Counted from the first letter of the stretch, positions 35,331 through 44,879 are shown. The stretch is DNA of 64,000 nt from an uncultured Hyphomicrobiales bacterium (GCA_903931945.1 CAIZEI010000151.1:1-64000); one strand, 5' to 3'. Program-made: numbers and translations. Notes: generated by a model from the letters alone, not told the origin.

Positions 35331-36713
35331 TTATTTCGCCAGCGCGTCGAGCACCCGGGCCCAGCTCCGCGCGCCCTTGTGGAACGACGAGAGTTCGTAT
35401 TTCTCGTTTGGCGAGTGAATGCAGTCGTCGTCGAGGCCAAAGCCAATCATCAGCGAATCCATGCCAAGGCTGCGCTTGAAATCGCCGACGATCGGGATTG
35501 AGCCGCCCGAACCGCCAATGACCGGCTCCCTGCCCCATTCGGCGCGCAACGCCGCATGGGCGCGACCCAAAGCCTCGGAAGAAAATGGCAGTTGTAAAGC
35601 CGGCGACGCCCCGTGGCGCTGGAATTCAACGCGGCAATCGGGCGGCAGGGATTTCTGCACATAGTCGCGGAAACTGTTCAGCACCGCCTCCGGGTTCTGC
35701 CGTCCGACGAGCCGGAAGGAAAACTTGCCGCTCGCCTGCGCCGGCAAGACCGTCTTCGAGCCCTGCCCGGCATAGCCGCCCGATATTCCGTTCACGTCGC
35801 ATGTGGGGCGCGACCAGATCTGTTCGAGCACGCTGCGGCCCTTTTCTCCCGCCGGTGTGGAAAGCCCGACCGCGCCGAGAAACGCAGCCGGATTGAAGGG
35901 AATGTCCCGCCATTGTTCAGCGATCTCGGGCGGCAGCTCTTCGACGCCATCGTAAAAGCCCGGCAACGTGATGCGACCGTTTTGATCGTGCAGTCCGGCG
36001 ATCACGCGCGCCAGCACATGGATCGGATTGACCGCCGCCCCGCCGAACAGACCGGAGTGAAGGTCGCGCGTCGCCGCCTTGATGGTGACTTCCTCAAGCG
36101 CAAGGCCGCGCAACATCGCGGTCACCATCGGCGTCTCACGATCCCACATATTGGTGTCGCAGACGAGAATGAGATCGGCGTGCAGTTCGTCCGCGTTGGC
36201 GGCAAGGAACGCGGGGAGCGAGGGCGAGCCGGTTTCCTCCTCGCCTTCAAACAGGATTGAAACATCGCAGGGCAGCCCGCCTGTCTGCATATAGGCCCTG
36301 CAAGCTTCCACGAAGGTCATCAGTTGACCCTTGTCGTCGGCGGCGCCGCGCGCAAAGATCCGTTTGCCCGTCGGGCCATCCGCAAGGCGCGGCTTGAATG
36401 GTTCGGTCTGCCACAGCTCCAGGGGATCGGCAGGCTGCACATCGTAATGCCCATAGAACAGCACATGCGGCGCGCCGGGTTTTCCACATTTCGCATGACC
36501 CACCACCATCGGATGCCCTGCTGTTGGACGCACAGACGCGTCAAACCCGATGCTGTTGAGATCGTCCGCCAACGCCTGCGCGGCGCGGGCGCAATCGCTG
36601 GCATAGGCGGCATCGGTCGATACAGAGGGGATTTCGATCAGACCGAACAGGCGTTTGAGCGCGTCGTCCTGATTGGCGTCGATGCGCGACAGGACGGTTT
36701 CAAGGACGGCCAT
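35331..36713 (-). CDS. M20/M28-type dipeptidase
   Basis: A 460-residue metallopeptidase of the M20 family, dipeptidase branch (as in PepV/carnosinase-like enzymes). Metal ligands appear in FYGHYDVQPAD, ARGAADDKGQ and FEGEEETGSPS, and the last His is in FGLDDDCIHSPNEKYEL. Cytoplasmic, likely cleaving dipeptides with two zinc ions. It converges with the GT41 gene with one base between stops. Confidence 0.9.
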   Translation of the reverse strand: MAVLETVLSRIDANQDDALKRLFGLIEIPSVSTDAAYASDCARAAQALADDLNSIGFDASVRPTAGHPMVVGHAKCGKPGAPHVLFYGHYDVQPADPLELWQTEPFKPRLADGPTGKRIFARGAADDKGQLMTFVEACRAYMQTGGLPCDVSILFEGEEETGSPSLPAFLAANADELHADLILVCDTNMWDRETPMVTAMLRGLALEEVTIKAATRDLHSGLFGGAAVNPIHVLARVIAGLHDQNGRITLPGFYDGVEELPPEIAEQWRDIPFNPAAFLGAVGLSTPAGEKGRSVLEQIWSRPTCDVNGISGGYAGQGSKTVLPAQASGKFSFRLVGRQNPEAVLNSFRDYVQKSLPPDCRVEFQRHGASPALQLPFSSEALGRAHAALRAEWGREPVIGGSGGSIPIVGDFKRSLGMDSLMIGFGLDDDCIHSPNEKYELSSFHKGARSWARVLDALAK

Positions 36714-36735
36714 GGGACTCTCCGGCGAAAGGGGC

Positions 36736-37641
36736 TCAGCTATTTACGGGTCTCGCGACGGGCTTTTCAAGGCCATCGAGCGCCTTGCGCAGGGCGCGCA
36801 AATCCGCCCATGCCCCGCGCTTGGCGCCCGGCGAGCGCAACAGATAGGCCGGGTGCAATGTCGCCAGAGCGGGAATTGTTTTGGCGCCATCCCCGACGAC
36901 AAATTCATGCCAGCTTCCGCGAGCGCGGGTGATGCCCTCTTTCACGCCCAGCAGGGTTTGCATCGACGCTGCGCCAAGACAGACCAGAAATTCCGGATTG
37001 GCGAGCTCGATTTGTCGCAGGATGAACGGCAGGCAGACTGCGGTTTCCTGCGGCGTTGGCGTGCGGTTGCCCGGCGGACGCCAGGGCACGACATTGGCGA
37101 TGTAGACGTCAGCGCGGTCAAGTGCGATTGCGGCGAGCATCCTGTCGAGCAATTGCCCGGCGGCGCCGACGAAAGGCCTCCCGATCTTATCCTCGTCGCC
37201 GCCCGGCGCCTCGCCAACCAACATCACGCGCGCGCCCGGCGTCCCATCAGCAAACACAAGCTGGCTCGCAGTGCGTTTCAGCGCACAGCCATCAAAAGCG
37301 GCAAGCGTTGCGCGCAGTTCATCGAGCGTGTGCGCGCTGGCGGCAAGCTCCCGCGCCGACCGGGTCGCCGTCGAAACGGCAAGCGCGGCGCCAATCGCAG
37401 GCGGGGGCACGCCCGGCATCGCCCGTGGCGTCGGCGGGGCGGCTGACGCTTCCGCGCGCGCGGGCAGGCTGGCCAAAGCTTGCGGGGCGGTCGGCTTGAC
37501 GCTATCGGCAAGCGCATCGGCAAATCGATCGCGCGGCGCGCCCTCCACCGCAATATCCACACCCATATCGGCATACCAGCGGAGCAATCCGGCAAGCGCT
37601 TCCGGGTCTAACGCAGATGCGTCGGGCGGGGTGGGGAACAT
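36736..37641 (-). CDS. Uracil-DNA glycosylase, family 4-like, depleted in Fe-S cysteines
   Basis: A 301-residue DNA-repair enzyme that removes uracil from DNA. The catalytic motif is VGEAPGGDEDKIGRPFVG and the second motif is TLHPAYLLRSP. An Ala/Pro-rich N-terminal extension of about 100 residues precedes the domain. Family 4 enzymes usually have four cysteines for a 4Fe-4S cluster; here the first pair is reduced to CALK and the third is replaced in NVVPWRPPGNR, leaving only Cys in TAVCLPF of that set. It lies 22 bases upstream of the dipeptidase gene and probably shares its transcript. Confidence 0.87.
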   Translation of the reverse strand: MFPTPPDASALDPEALAGLLRWYADMGVDIAVEGAPRDRFADALADSVKPTAPQALASLPARAEASAAPPTPRAMPGVPPPAIGAALAVSTATRSARELAASAHTLDELRATLAAFDGCALKRTASQLVFADGTPGARVMLVGEAPGGDEDKIGRPFVGAAGQLLDRMLAAIALDRADVYIANVVPWRPPGNRTPTPQETAVCLPFILRQIELANPEFLVCLGAASMQTLLGVKEGITRARGSWHEFVVGDGAKTIPALATLHPAYLLRSPGAKRGAWADLRALRKALDGLEKPVARPVNS

Positions 37642-37696
37642 GAGCCCATCATAGGACTGCGACAGGGGCTTGGCGAATCGCTTCGGAGGCGCTTCG

Positions 37697-38911
37697 TCAT
37701 GGCATTTTGAAATGCTTGGATAATTTCAGATTCTGGCCCTGATAATTTGAAACGACGGTTTGTCCGTAGAGGACTTCCGGAGACTCGGTCAGTTTCTCAA
37801 AGACCAGCCGCCCGATGATTTGCCCGTGTTCCAGCACAAAGGGAACCTCGTGGCTGCGGACTTCGAGCACCGCGCGGCTGCCTGGATGACCGGTGGTGGT
37901 AAAGCCAAACCCCGGATCGAAAAAGCCGGCGTAATGAACGCGGAATTCGCCCATCGACGGATCGATCGCAACCATTTCGGCCGCCAGCATCGGCGGAATG
38001 TGCATGCGTTCCTGCGACGCGAGAATGTAGAATTCGCCCGGGTCGAGGATCAGCCGCGTGTCGGCTCTGGCGGCGATCGGCTCCCAGAAATCGGCGACCG
38101 CATAGGACGCTATACAATCGACATCGATGACATCGGCATGCTTTTGCGCGCGATAGCCCACGATTTCGCCCAGAGCCTCTTTGCTCAACGCAACGCCCAG
38201 CAGCAATCCATCGCGCAAATTCAAATCGCCATCGACAAGCCGGTGCTTTTCATGCGCCTCACGCAGCGCATTGTCATCGAGCCAGAAGACGTTCTTCTCC
38301 ATTTGCTGCGGATGTTTGCGCCGGAATCGGATCTGATTCAGGCGAGACCCTTTTCTGACCCTGACGCTAAAACTTCTCGGCGAGACTTCCGCGTAGATTT
38401 GACCGGTGTAACCGCCGGCCACCTGGTCGAATATCTCCCCGTTATCTGTGATGAGGCGGGTGAAAATATCCAGACGTCCCGTCGAGCTTTTGGGGTTTGT
38501 CGCCGCCGAGATGCTGGGGATCAAGGCGAGCGATTCCAGCAAGGGAATGACATAGACGCATCCCTTCTCCAGAATGGCGCCGGGGCCTTCGAGAGAAATC
38601 TCATCGGATTTCAGCCCGCTCAACTGACTTTCAACTTTCCGGTCCTTGCCCGGCAAGAAGCTTGCCCGGACGCGATAGGCCTTGGCGCCAAGGCGCAGAT
38701 CCAGACTCGCGGGCTGGAATTGACTATCCTCGATATCGATCGACGACCTGATCATGCGCCGATGCACCATCAGCTCGATTTTCTCGCGCGGCAGGAGTCC
38801 GTAGCTCGTTCCGAAATCAGCCGCGCGTTCGCTCCCCAAATCCGGGAGGCGGTCGACGCCGCGCGGCGCGCGGCGGGCGCGAACCGGAGATGGTTTTGCG
38901 ATGGCCACCAT
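37697..38911 (-). CDS. dcd: 2'-deoxycytidine 5'-triphosphate deaminase (long, two-domain type)
   Basis: A 404-residue enzyme converting dCTP to dUTP for thymidylate synthesis. It is about twice the length of E. coli Dcd; both halves show dUTPase-fold features, such as NPKSSTGRLDIFTRLI in the first and GFFDPGFGFTTTGHPG in the second. The first half keeps the catalytic-type PKSS and the GYTGQIYAEV segment. ATG 38911 after AAGAAGGG is the likely start rather than TTG 38929. The long type is the normal form in alphaproteobacteria. Confidence 0.88.
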   Translation of the reverse strand: MVAIAKPSPVRARRAPRGVDRLPDLGSERAADFGTSYGLLPREKIELMVHRRMIRSSIDIEDSQFQPASLDLRLGAKAYRVRASFLPGKDRKVESQLSGLKSDEISLEGPGAILEKGCVYVIPLLESLALIPSISAATNPKSSTGRLDIFTRLITDNGEIFDQVAGGYTGQIYAEVSPRSFSVRVRKGSRLNQIRFRRKHPQQMEKNVFWLDDNALREAHEKHRLVDGDLNLRDGLLLGVALSKEALGEIVGYRAQKHADVIDVDCIASYAVADFWEPIAARADTRLILDPGEFYILASQERMHIPPMLAAEMVAIDPSMGEFRVHYAGFFDPGFGFTTTGHPGSRAVLEVRSHEVPFVLEHGQIIGRLVFEKLTESPEVLYGQTVVSNYQGQNLKLSKHFKMP

Positions 38912-39061
38912 ACGTGGACCCTTCTTCAATGTGAGATCGTTTCAATCAGTCAAAGACCATTCCCGAGCTCATTGTCAGTGACGCCGGCGCGTTGTCCACA
39001 GAAACCGTCGATTATCCCGCGCTCGCGGCGGGCAGGCCACAACCATTGGCGCACCCCTCCG

Positions 39062-39091
39062 TTGACGCCCCGCGGCCACTCGCGCTATGCT
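39062..39091 (+). promoter_or_regulatory. Putative sigma-70 promoter for metZ
   Basis: TTGACG and TATGCT are separated by 18 bases and end about 12 bases before the SAM-II element, exactly where transcription should start for the riboswitch to be transcribed whole. Confidence 0.6.
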
Positions 39092-39102
39092 TGCCGGACT
39101 AT

Positions 39103-39155
39103 GTGGTCATTTGAGCCGGTCGGCTTGCCGCCACGTTAAACAAGGGGCTAAAAGA
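39103..39155 (+). promoter_or_regulatory. SAM-II riboswitch upstream of metZ
   Basis: The segment carries the SAM-II consensus in order: GTGGTCATTTGA, a small AGCC-GGTC-GGCT hairpin, GCTTGCCGCCACGTTAAA and GCTAAAA. The GTGG at 39103-39106 pairs with CCAC at 39131-39134 (P1). SAM-II elements bind S-adenosylmethionine through a pseudoknot and repress translation of methionine-biosynthesis genes in alphaproteobacteria, commonly metA and metZ. Its position about 70 bases before the metZ start fits. I did not compute a fold. Confidence 0.88.
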
Positions 39156-39225
39156 TCGGTGCTTTCCAGGAGCGCCCGTCTGTCGTCCCCTCGCAGCAAT
39201 GCGATCGCAGGCTATTGGAGTAAAC

Positions 39226-40422
39226 ATGAGCGCCGCCCCGACACCCAGGAAATTCCGTTCCGCCACCAATCTCGTGCATGGCGGAACGCTCCGCTCGCAA
39301 TTTGGCGAAACCTCGGAGGCGCTGTTTCTGACGCAGGGTTACGTGTACCCGAACATGGAGTCCGCCGAGGCGCGCTTCAAAGGGGACGACCCCGGCTTCA
39401 TTTATTCCCGCTTTTCGAACCCGACCGTCGCAATGTTCGAAAAACGCGTCGCCATGCTCGAAGACGCCGAGAGCGCCCGCGCCACAGCAACGGGCATGGC
39501 CGCCGTCACTGCCGCCATTCTGGGGCAGCTGAAAGCCGGCGATCATGTCGTCTCGCCCAAAGCCCTGTTCGGGTCGTGCCGTTACATCGTCGAGGAATTG
39601 CTGCCGCGCTTTGGCGTATCCTCGACGCTCATCGACGGGACGGACCTCGACCAGTGGCGAGCTGCGATGCGCCCTAATACGACGGTGACATTTCTCGAAA
39701 GCCCGACAAATCCCCAGCTTGAGATCATCGATATCGCCGCCGTCGCGGACATCGCCCACAAGGCGGGCGCCACGCTGGTGGTCGACAATGTGTTCGCGAC
39801 GCCCCTGTTGCAGTCGCCGCTGAAACTGGGCGCAGATTGCGTGGTCTACTCCTCGACCAAACACATGGACGGGCAGGGCCGGGCGCTCGGTGGCGTTATC
39901 GTGGCGTCGGAAGACTTCATCCAGACGCATATCCACAATTTTCTGCGCCAGACCGGCCCCGCGATCTCGCCGTTCAACGCCTGGATCATGCTGAAGGGGC
40001 TGGAAACGCTGCCGGTGCGCCTGATGGCCCAGCAGAAGAGCGCCGAGCGGATCGCCGATTTCCTGGCCGCACAGCCTGAGGTCGCGCGCGTGCTTTACCC
40101 GACCCGCAAGGACCATCCGCAACACGCGCTGGCCATGCGGCAAATGTCGGGCGGCGGCAGCGTCATCGCCTTTGACGTGAAAGGCGGCAAGGACGCCGCC
40201 TTCCGCTTTGGCAATGCGCTTGAAATCGTGAAAATTTCCAACAATCTGGGCGACGCAAAAAGCCTGCTGACGCATCCGGCGACAACGACGCATCAGCGCA
40301 TCGGGCCGCTCGCGCGCGCCGAAAGTGGCATTGGCGATGGCATGTTGCGCCTGTCCTGCGGCCTTGAAGATGTCGAGGACCTGATCGACGACATCAAGGC
40401 CGGGTTGAAAGCGGTGGGGTGA
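39226..40422 (+). CDS. metZ: O-succinylhomoserine sulfhydrylase
   Basis: A 398-residue PLP enzyme of the Cys/Met metabolism family that makes homocysteine from O-succinylhomoserine and sulfide. The PLP lysine is in VVYSSTKHMDGQGRALGG (about residue 212); other family features are NLVHGGTLRSQFGETSEAL near the start and SPTNPQLEIIDI. The start is ATG 39226 with TTGGAG upstream; the track start at 39199 would run through the leader. Controlled by the SAM-II riboswitch, which also supports the methionine role over cystathionine metabolism. Confidence 0.92.
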   Translation: MSAAPTPRKFRSATNLVHGGTLRSQFGETSEALFLTQGYVYPNMESAEARFKGDDPGFIYSRFSNPTVAMFEKRVAMLEDAESARATATGMAAVTAAILGQLKAGDHVVSPKALFGSCRYIVEELLPRFGVSSTLIDGTDLDQWRAAMRPNTTVTFLESPTNPQLEIIDIAAVADIAHKAGATLVVDNVFATPLLQSPLKLGADCVVYSSTKHMDGQGRALGGVIVASEDFIQTHIHNFLRQTGPAISPFNAWIMLKGLETLPVRLMAQQKSAERIADFLAAQPEVARVLYPTRKDHPQHALAMRQMSGGGSVIAFDVKGGKDAAFRFGNALEIVKISNNLGDAKSLLTHPATTTHQRIGPLARAESGIGDGMLRLSCGLEDVEDLIDDIKAGLKAVG

Positions 40423-40702
40423 GGACGAAGCGGGCGTTTCAATAAACGTCGATCGTGAATCGCAGGCGCGCAGGTTTGGCGCGCCAGAATCAAGGCCAAA
40501 ACAATTTACATTCCGGGTCGACATCCGATTGCATTTTTCGCTTGCCGGCTTGCCCTTTCTGGAGTTCAATCATTTCTGTTGATGGAAATTGTTCTGACTG
40601 CCAGGGGCCTGAAAATCCTATTGCCGATGTCCGGGATTTTTCGCGCCTGGCCAAAAATTTTTTCTGGATTGCAACTGCCGTATTTCGAGGCATGAAACCG
40701 CT

Positions 40703-41122
40703 TTGTCCCAAAAACTGGATTCCCGCAGCCGCGCAGAGTTTGTCGCCTGGAGCGAACCTGTTTGCGCCGATCTGATATCCGAGCGTCACGAACGCGGGAC
40801 ATGCGCCTGTCCGGAAACCCGACAGCTCCTGTCCGCAGCTCAGTCGCGCTTCTGGAAAGCGCTCCTGTCGGGCGATCGTCACAGGTTCATGCCCGCCCGG
40901 CGCCTGGTCGCATCAATTCGCGTGAAAGCGAACATGGCGCAGCCCGAAATCGACGCCGTTGACGATGAGGTTCTGCATGATCTGTCCGAACTCGTCACGG
41001 CTCGCTTTCTCCGCACCCCTGCGGTGGCGCGCGCCTATGGGCAAGTGCTTCTGGAGGCGGCGCTGGCTTTGGGAACCATGCGCGGCGCCGAGGCGATGAA
41101 GACAGGCCAACCGCCCCGATAG
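40703..41122 (+). CDS. Hypothetical protein between metZ and apaG
   Basis: A 139-residue soluble protein I do not recognise. The first half holds two closely spaced cysteines (RGTCACPETRQLL); the second half is helical and acidic (EIDAVDDEVLHDLSELVTARF). No signal peptide or membrane segment. The start is uncertain (TTG 40703; internal starts are possible). The 280-base gap before it shows no clear gene. Coding status is supported by its length in a GC-rich frame and by lying in line between metZ and apaG. Confidence 0.5.
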   Translation: MSQKLDSRSRAEFVAWSEPVCADLISERHERGTCACPETRQLLSAAQSRFWKALLSGDRHRFMPARRLVASIRVKANMAQPEIDAVDDEVLHDLSELVTARFLRTPAVARAYGQVLLEAALALGTMRGAEAMKTGQPPR

Positions 41123-41253
41123 GAGGCTGTCGCAACTCTGTCTGGGCGATGGCGGGGGAACGCATGGCCGATCGCCGGCAAGGAACACAAAAAGGCTTCG
41201 GATTCCCCGTCATGCCACTCGACGCCAGTCGCCTCGATAGGGTAGACAGGCCT

Positions 41254-41646
41254 ATGTACAAAGCCAGGACCGAAAATATCGAGGTGACGGTCGAGCCGCG
41301 CTTCATGGCCGACCGTTCGGACCCGCGGGCCGGGCGCTATTTCTGGGCCTATACCGTCGAGATCTCAAATCACAGCCCGCGCACGATTCAACTCGTGGCG
41401 CGCCACTGGCGCATCACCGACGCCAGCGGGCGACTTGAGGAAGTGCGCGGCGACGGCGTGGTGGGGGAACAGCCAGTCCTGAAACATGGCGAAACATTCA
41501 AATATACGTCTGGTTGCCCGCTGACAACGTCATCGGGGTTCATGGCGGGCGCCTACCAGATGGTGGATGAAGCCGGGAACGCATTTGACGTGGAAATACC
41601 GGCGTTTTCGCTCGACACGCCGGACACCAGGCGCTCCCTGAACTGA
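41254..41646 (+). CDS. apaG: ApaG domain protein
   Basis: A 130-residue protein with an immunoglobulin-like ApaG fold: ENIEVTVEPRFMADRSDP, YFWAYTVEISNHSPRTIQL, ARHWRITDASG and the C-terminal YTSGCPLTTSSGFMAGAYQM. It has been tied to Co2+/Mg2+ resistance in enterobacteria, but its molecular activity is not settled. ATG 41254 gives the standard length; the track start at 41149 is too early. ArgE follows 12 bases downstream. Confidence 0.93.
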   Translation: MYKARTENIEVTVEPRFMADRSDPRAGRYFWAYTVEISNHSPRTIQLVARHWRITDASGRLEEVRGDGVVGEQPVLKHGETFKYTSGCPLTTSSGFMAGAYQMVDEAGNAFDVEIPAFSLDTPDTRRSLN

Positions 41647-41658
41647 AAGCGATATCGC

Positions 41659-42822
41659 ATGAATGCGGGCCGGCTCGACAGCGCAATTGCGATTCTGGAG
41701 CGGCTGATAGCTTTCGATACCGAAAGCTCGAAATCCAATCTCGATCTGGTCGATTACGTTGAAGGGTTTTTGCAGGCGCGCCAGGTCGCCTACATGAAGG
41801 TCCCCAATGCGCAGGGCGACAAAGCGGCGATTTTCATCACCATCGGGCCCATGATCGACGGCGGCGTTGTGCTGTCCGGGCACACCGATGTCGTGCCGGT
41901 GGCGGGCCAGATCTGGACGGGCGATCCCTTCATACTGCGGCATGAGGGCGGACGCTATTACGGGCGCGGCGCCTGCGACATGAAAGGCTTCGACGCCCTC
42001 GCGCTGTCAATGATCGAGGAATTTCAACACGCGCGTTTGAAGCGACCCATCCATATTCTGCTGAGCTACGATGAGGAAACGACCTGCCTGGGACCGATGG
42101 ATACAATCGCCCAGTTCGGTCGCGATCTGCCTCGACCGGGCTCCGTCATTGTGGGCGAACCCACGATGCTGCAGGTCGCGGACGCCCATAAATCCGTCGC
42201 GACATATCGCACGCGCGTCAAGGGGGTGGAGGCGCATTCCTCAAACCCGGCGCTGGGCGCCAACGCCATTGAGGCGGCTTGCGATCTGGTCAGCGAAATC
42301 TACAGGTTTGCCCAGGTTTTGCGGGCCGAGGGCGACGCGACCGGGCGCTTCACGCCGGGCGCCTCGACGCTCAGCGTCGGCGTCATCCATGGCGGCGTGG
42401 CAAGAAATATTCTTGCCCGGGACTGTTCGTTCCTCTGGGAGTATCGCGGCCTCCCCGGCGCCCCGGCGGGACGCGCAGCGCGGCATATGGACGACTACGT
42501 CTCCGCGCATCTCCTGCCAAAGTTCCTTGCGCAGGGGCTTGGCGTCGAGGTTGAGACGATCACGGAAGTCGAGGTGCCGGGCCTGGTCGCCGAGCCGGGC
42601 TCAGCGGCCGAAGTTCTTGCGTTCAAACTGGCGCGCGCCAATCACGCCATCGCCGTTTCCTACGCCACTGAGGCGGGACGATTTCAGGCGGCTGGCATTC
42701 CGACGGTGGTCTGTGGTCCTGGCAGTATCGAGCAGGCGCACCAGCCCGATGAATATATCGAGGAATCGCAGCTCGCCGCCGGCATCGGCTTTCTGCAGGC
42801 GCTGGCGCGCGAACTCAGCTGA
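41659..42822 (+). CDS. argE: Acetylornithine deacetylase
   Basis: A 387-residue M20-family amidohydrolase making ornithine from N-acetylornithine in arginine synthesis. Metal-site motifs are VLSGHTDVVPVAGQ, GRGACDMKGFDALAL and LLSYDEETTCLG; the dimerisation segment SVGVIHGGVARNILA and the end CGPGSIEQAHQPDEYI match ArgE. Cytoplasmic. Translation follows apaG closely, so the two are likely co-transcribed. Confidence 0.92.
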   Translation: MNAGRLDSAIAILERLIAFDTESSKSNLDLVDYVEGFLQARQVAYMKVPNAQGDKAAIFITIGPMIDGGVVLSGHTDVVPVAGQIWTGDPFILRHEGGRYYGRGACDMKGFDALALSMIEEFQHARLKRPIHILLSYDEETTCLGPMDTIAQFGRDLPRPGSVIVGEPTMLQVADAHKSVATYRTRVKGVEAHSSNPALGANAIEAACDLVSEIYRFAQVLRAEGDATGRFTPGASTLSVGVIHGGVARNILARDCSFLWEYRGLPGAPAGRAARHMDDYVSAHLLPKFLAQGLGVEVETITEVEVPGLVAEPGSAAEVLAFKLARANHAIAVSYATEAGRFQAAGIPTVVCGPGSIEQAHQPDEYIEESQLAAGIGFLQALARELS

Positions 42823-42831
42823 CGCGCATGC

Positions 42832-42855
42832 AAAAAGGCCGGCAAAAGCCGGCCT
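42832..42855 (-). terminator. Intrinsic terminator of rpmF
   Basis: On the minus strand a perfect 8-bp stem, AGGCCGGC-TTTT-GCCGGCCT, is followed by a run of T, 26 bases after the rpmF stop. The same hairpin lies just after argE on the plus strand and could help end that transcript too. Confidence 0.75.
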
Positions 42856-42880
42856 GTTCGCAGGCGTCGTCGCGAAAAAA

Positions 42881-43069
42881 TCAATCGTCCTTCGACTTGA
42901 TGTTCAGGACCTGACGGCCCTTGTACATTCCGGTCTTCAAATCGATGTGATGGGGACGACGCAACTCGCCCGAATCCTTGTCTTCCACATAGGCCGGGGC
43001 GGCAAGGGCGTCAGCGGAGCGGCGCATACCGCGGCGACTGGGGGAAGTTTTACGTCTCGGAACGGCCAT
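42881..43069 (-). CDS. rpmF: 50S ribosomal protein L32
   Basis: A 62-residue basic ribosomal protein. The start [20 protein letters not shown] and the end with [12 protein letters not shown] are those of alphaproteobacterial L32, a component of the large subunit near the peptidyl-transferase region. It is hidden inside a longer track ORF (42881-43540), which has no support upstream of the ATG. Transcribed divergently from the diphosphate synthase gene. Confidence 0.95.
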   Translation of the reverse strand: MAVPRRKTSPSRRGMRRSADALAAPAYVEDKDSGELRRPHHIDLKTGMYKGRQVLNIKSKDD

Positions 43070-43242
43070 TTTACTCTCCGGATTGGGGCGGACGGCCCTC
43101 AAAACGGGACTGTCGCAAATTCGAAGCCGGGCCAATACACGGAAATCCCGGCAAAGGCCAGAGGCAATCGCCGGTTCAGACGCAGAACTTGACCGCACGC
43201 CTCGCCTCGGGCAAGCCGGGGCCATATTTCCAGGAGTCTTGC

Positions 43243-44166
43243 GTGAGCGCCGCCGCACCCACCGCCTTTGAACAACGCCTCGCAGAACTCGGCGCCCGCG
43301 TTGAAACAGAGATCGACGCGCTGCTTTCCCCGCAACTGCTCCCCGGCGAACTCGCCCGCCCGTCGCGCCTGCTGGCGGCCATGCGCCATGCGGCGCTCGG
43401 CGGCGGCAAGCGCCTTCGCCCGTTTCTCGCCATCGCGACTGCCGAAATGCTGGGAGTAGCCGTGGAGCAATCGCTACGTCCGGCCTGCGCCATTGAACTC
43501 GTCCATTGCTATTCGCTGGCGCACGACGACCTCCCGGCAATGGACAATGACGATCTCCGGCGGGGCCGCCCGACAGTCCACAAGGCCTTCGACGACGCGA
43601 CAGCTATCCTCGCCGGCGATGCTTTGCTGACGCTCGCCTTCGACGTTATGGCCGATCCGGCCACGCATCGCGATTCGTCCATCCGCGCCGATCTGGCGCT
43701 CGGGCTGGCGCGCGCCTCGGGGCACGGTGGAATGGCGGGCGGCCAGATGCTCGATCTGGACGCCGAACGTCAGGCAGCGCCTCTGCCGCACGACAGCATC
43801 GCCCTGCTCCAATCCATGAAAACCGGCGCGCTGTTGCGATTCTCGGTTGAAGCAGGCGCGATCGTCGCGGGCGCGTCCGCCGACGAGCGAAGCGAACTGA
43901 TCCGGTTTGGCGCTGCGCTTGGGGCCGCTTTCCAGATTGCGGATGACATTCTGGATGCAGAAGGCGACGTCGCCACACTGGGAAAGGCCGCCGGAAAGGA
44001 CGCCGCGCGCAACAAAGCGACATTGGTCAGCGCGCTCGGGCTCGCGGGCGCCAGAAAAGCCTGCGATGAATATATTGCCAGGGCCGTTTATGCTTTAAGG
44101 GATTTTGGACCGCGCGCCGGCCTTCTGATCGATGCTGCGCATTTTACCGCCAGGCGCGATTTTTAG
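43243..44166 (+). CDS. ispA: Farnesyl diphosphate synthase-type polyprenyl synthetase
   Basis: A 307-residue trans-prenyltransferase that joins isopentenyl diphosphate to allylic diphosphates. The first Asp-rich motif is [14 protein letters not shown] and the second is [22 protein letters not shown] and GQMLDL are also typical of IspA. The short chain-length form with two residues between the Asp pair and MD fits farnesyl or geranylgeranyl diphosphate. Start GTG 43243 has AGGAG six bases before it. Confidence 0.9.
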   Translation: MSAAAPTAFEQRLAELGARVETEIDALLSPQLLPGELARPSRLLAAMRHAALGGGKRLRPFLAIATAEMLGVAVEQSLRPACAIELVHCYSLAHDDLPAMDNDDLRRGRPTVHKAFDDATAILAGDALLTLAFDVMADPATHRDSSIRADLALGLARASGHGGMAGGQMLDLDAERQAAPLPHDSIALLQSMKTGALLRFSVEAGAIVAGASADERSELIRFGAALGAAFQIADDILDAEGDVATLGKAAGKDAARNKATLVSALGLAGARKACDEYIARAVYALRDFGPRAGLLIDAAHFTARRDF

Positions 44167-44177
44167 GAGTTTCCGCC

Positions 44178-44879
44178 TTGACCGACGCCGTCATTGCTCT
44201 TGAGAATGTCCTCATTCGCAACTTGAAGGCGCGCGCGCGTCTGCTGACCTGCATCCTGATCGGCGTTTGCGTTTTCGCGATCATGCCAGGGGATTGGCGA
44301 CTATCGACCCGGATATTGTCGTCGTGGAATCTCGCGGCGGTTCTTTATGTCGTCGCCGCATGCATCATGATTGCGCGCTCGACGCCCGAATCCATCCAGC
44401 GCCGGGCGGTCGCCTCGGATGAGGGCAGGTTCGTTGCATTGTCCCTCGCTTGCCTGGCTGCGGCCGCCGCTTTCGCCGCCATTTTCGATCAACTGACGCT
44501 GGTGAAGGATTCGCACGGGCTTTATCACACTGTGCATCTTGCGCTGGCGGGCTGCACAGTGCTCAGCGCCTGGACCTTCACGCACCTGATGTTCACGCAA
44601 CATTACGCTCATGAATATTTCATCGAGCGCGATTCGGAAAAGGATTTGCCGGAGGAGTTTCGTGGCGGCCTGGATTTCCCGGGAACGAAATTCCCGGTCT
44701 ATTCCGACTTTGTCTATTTTGCCTTCATTGTGGGCGTCGCCTCACAGACGGCGGACGTCGAAATCACGTCCTCGGTGATGCGGCGGATATCGCTTTTGCA
44801 TTCCGTGCTGTCATTTGTGTTCAACACGGCAATCCTGGCGCTGACGATCAACATCGCTTCGGGGCTCATCGCCCCGTAA
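44178..44879 (+). CDS. DUF1345 family membrane protein
   Basis: A 233-residue inner-membrane protein with about five hydrophobic helices (for example LTCILIGVCVFAIMP and LAAVLYVVAACIMIA). The signature DFPGTKFPVYSDFVYFAF and SQTADVEITSSVMRR identify DUF1345. Function is unknown. The start is TTG 44178 after AGGAG, 11 bases past ispA, so it is likely co-transcribed. Confidence 0.88.
   Translation: MTDAVIALENVLIRNLKARARLLTCILIGVCVFAIMPGDWRLSTRILSSWNLAAVLYVVAACIMIARSTPESIQRRAVASDEGRFVALSLACLAAAAAFAAIFDQLTLVKDSHGLYHTVHLALAGCTVLSAWTFTHLMFTQHYAHEYFIERDSEKDLPEEFRGGLDFPGTKFPVYSDFVYFAFIVGVASQTADVEITSSVMRRISLLHSVLSFVFNTAILALTINIASGLIAP

Noticed and set aside
37760-39139. 459-residue plus-strand ORF
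   Set aside because: Antisense to dcd and running into the SAM-II leader; composition is shadow-like.
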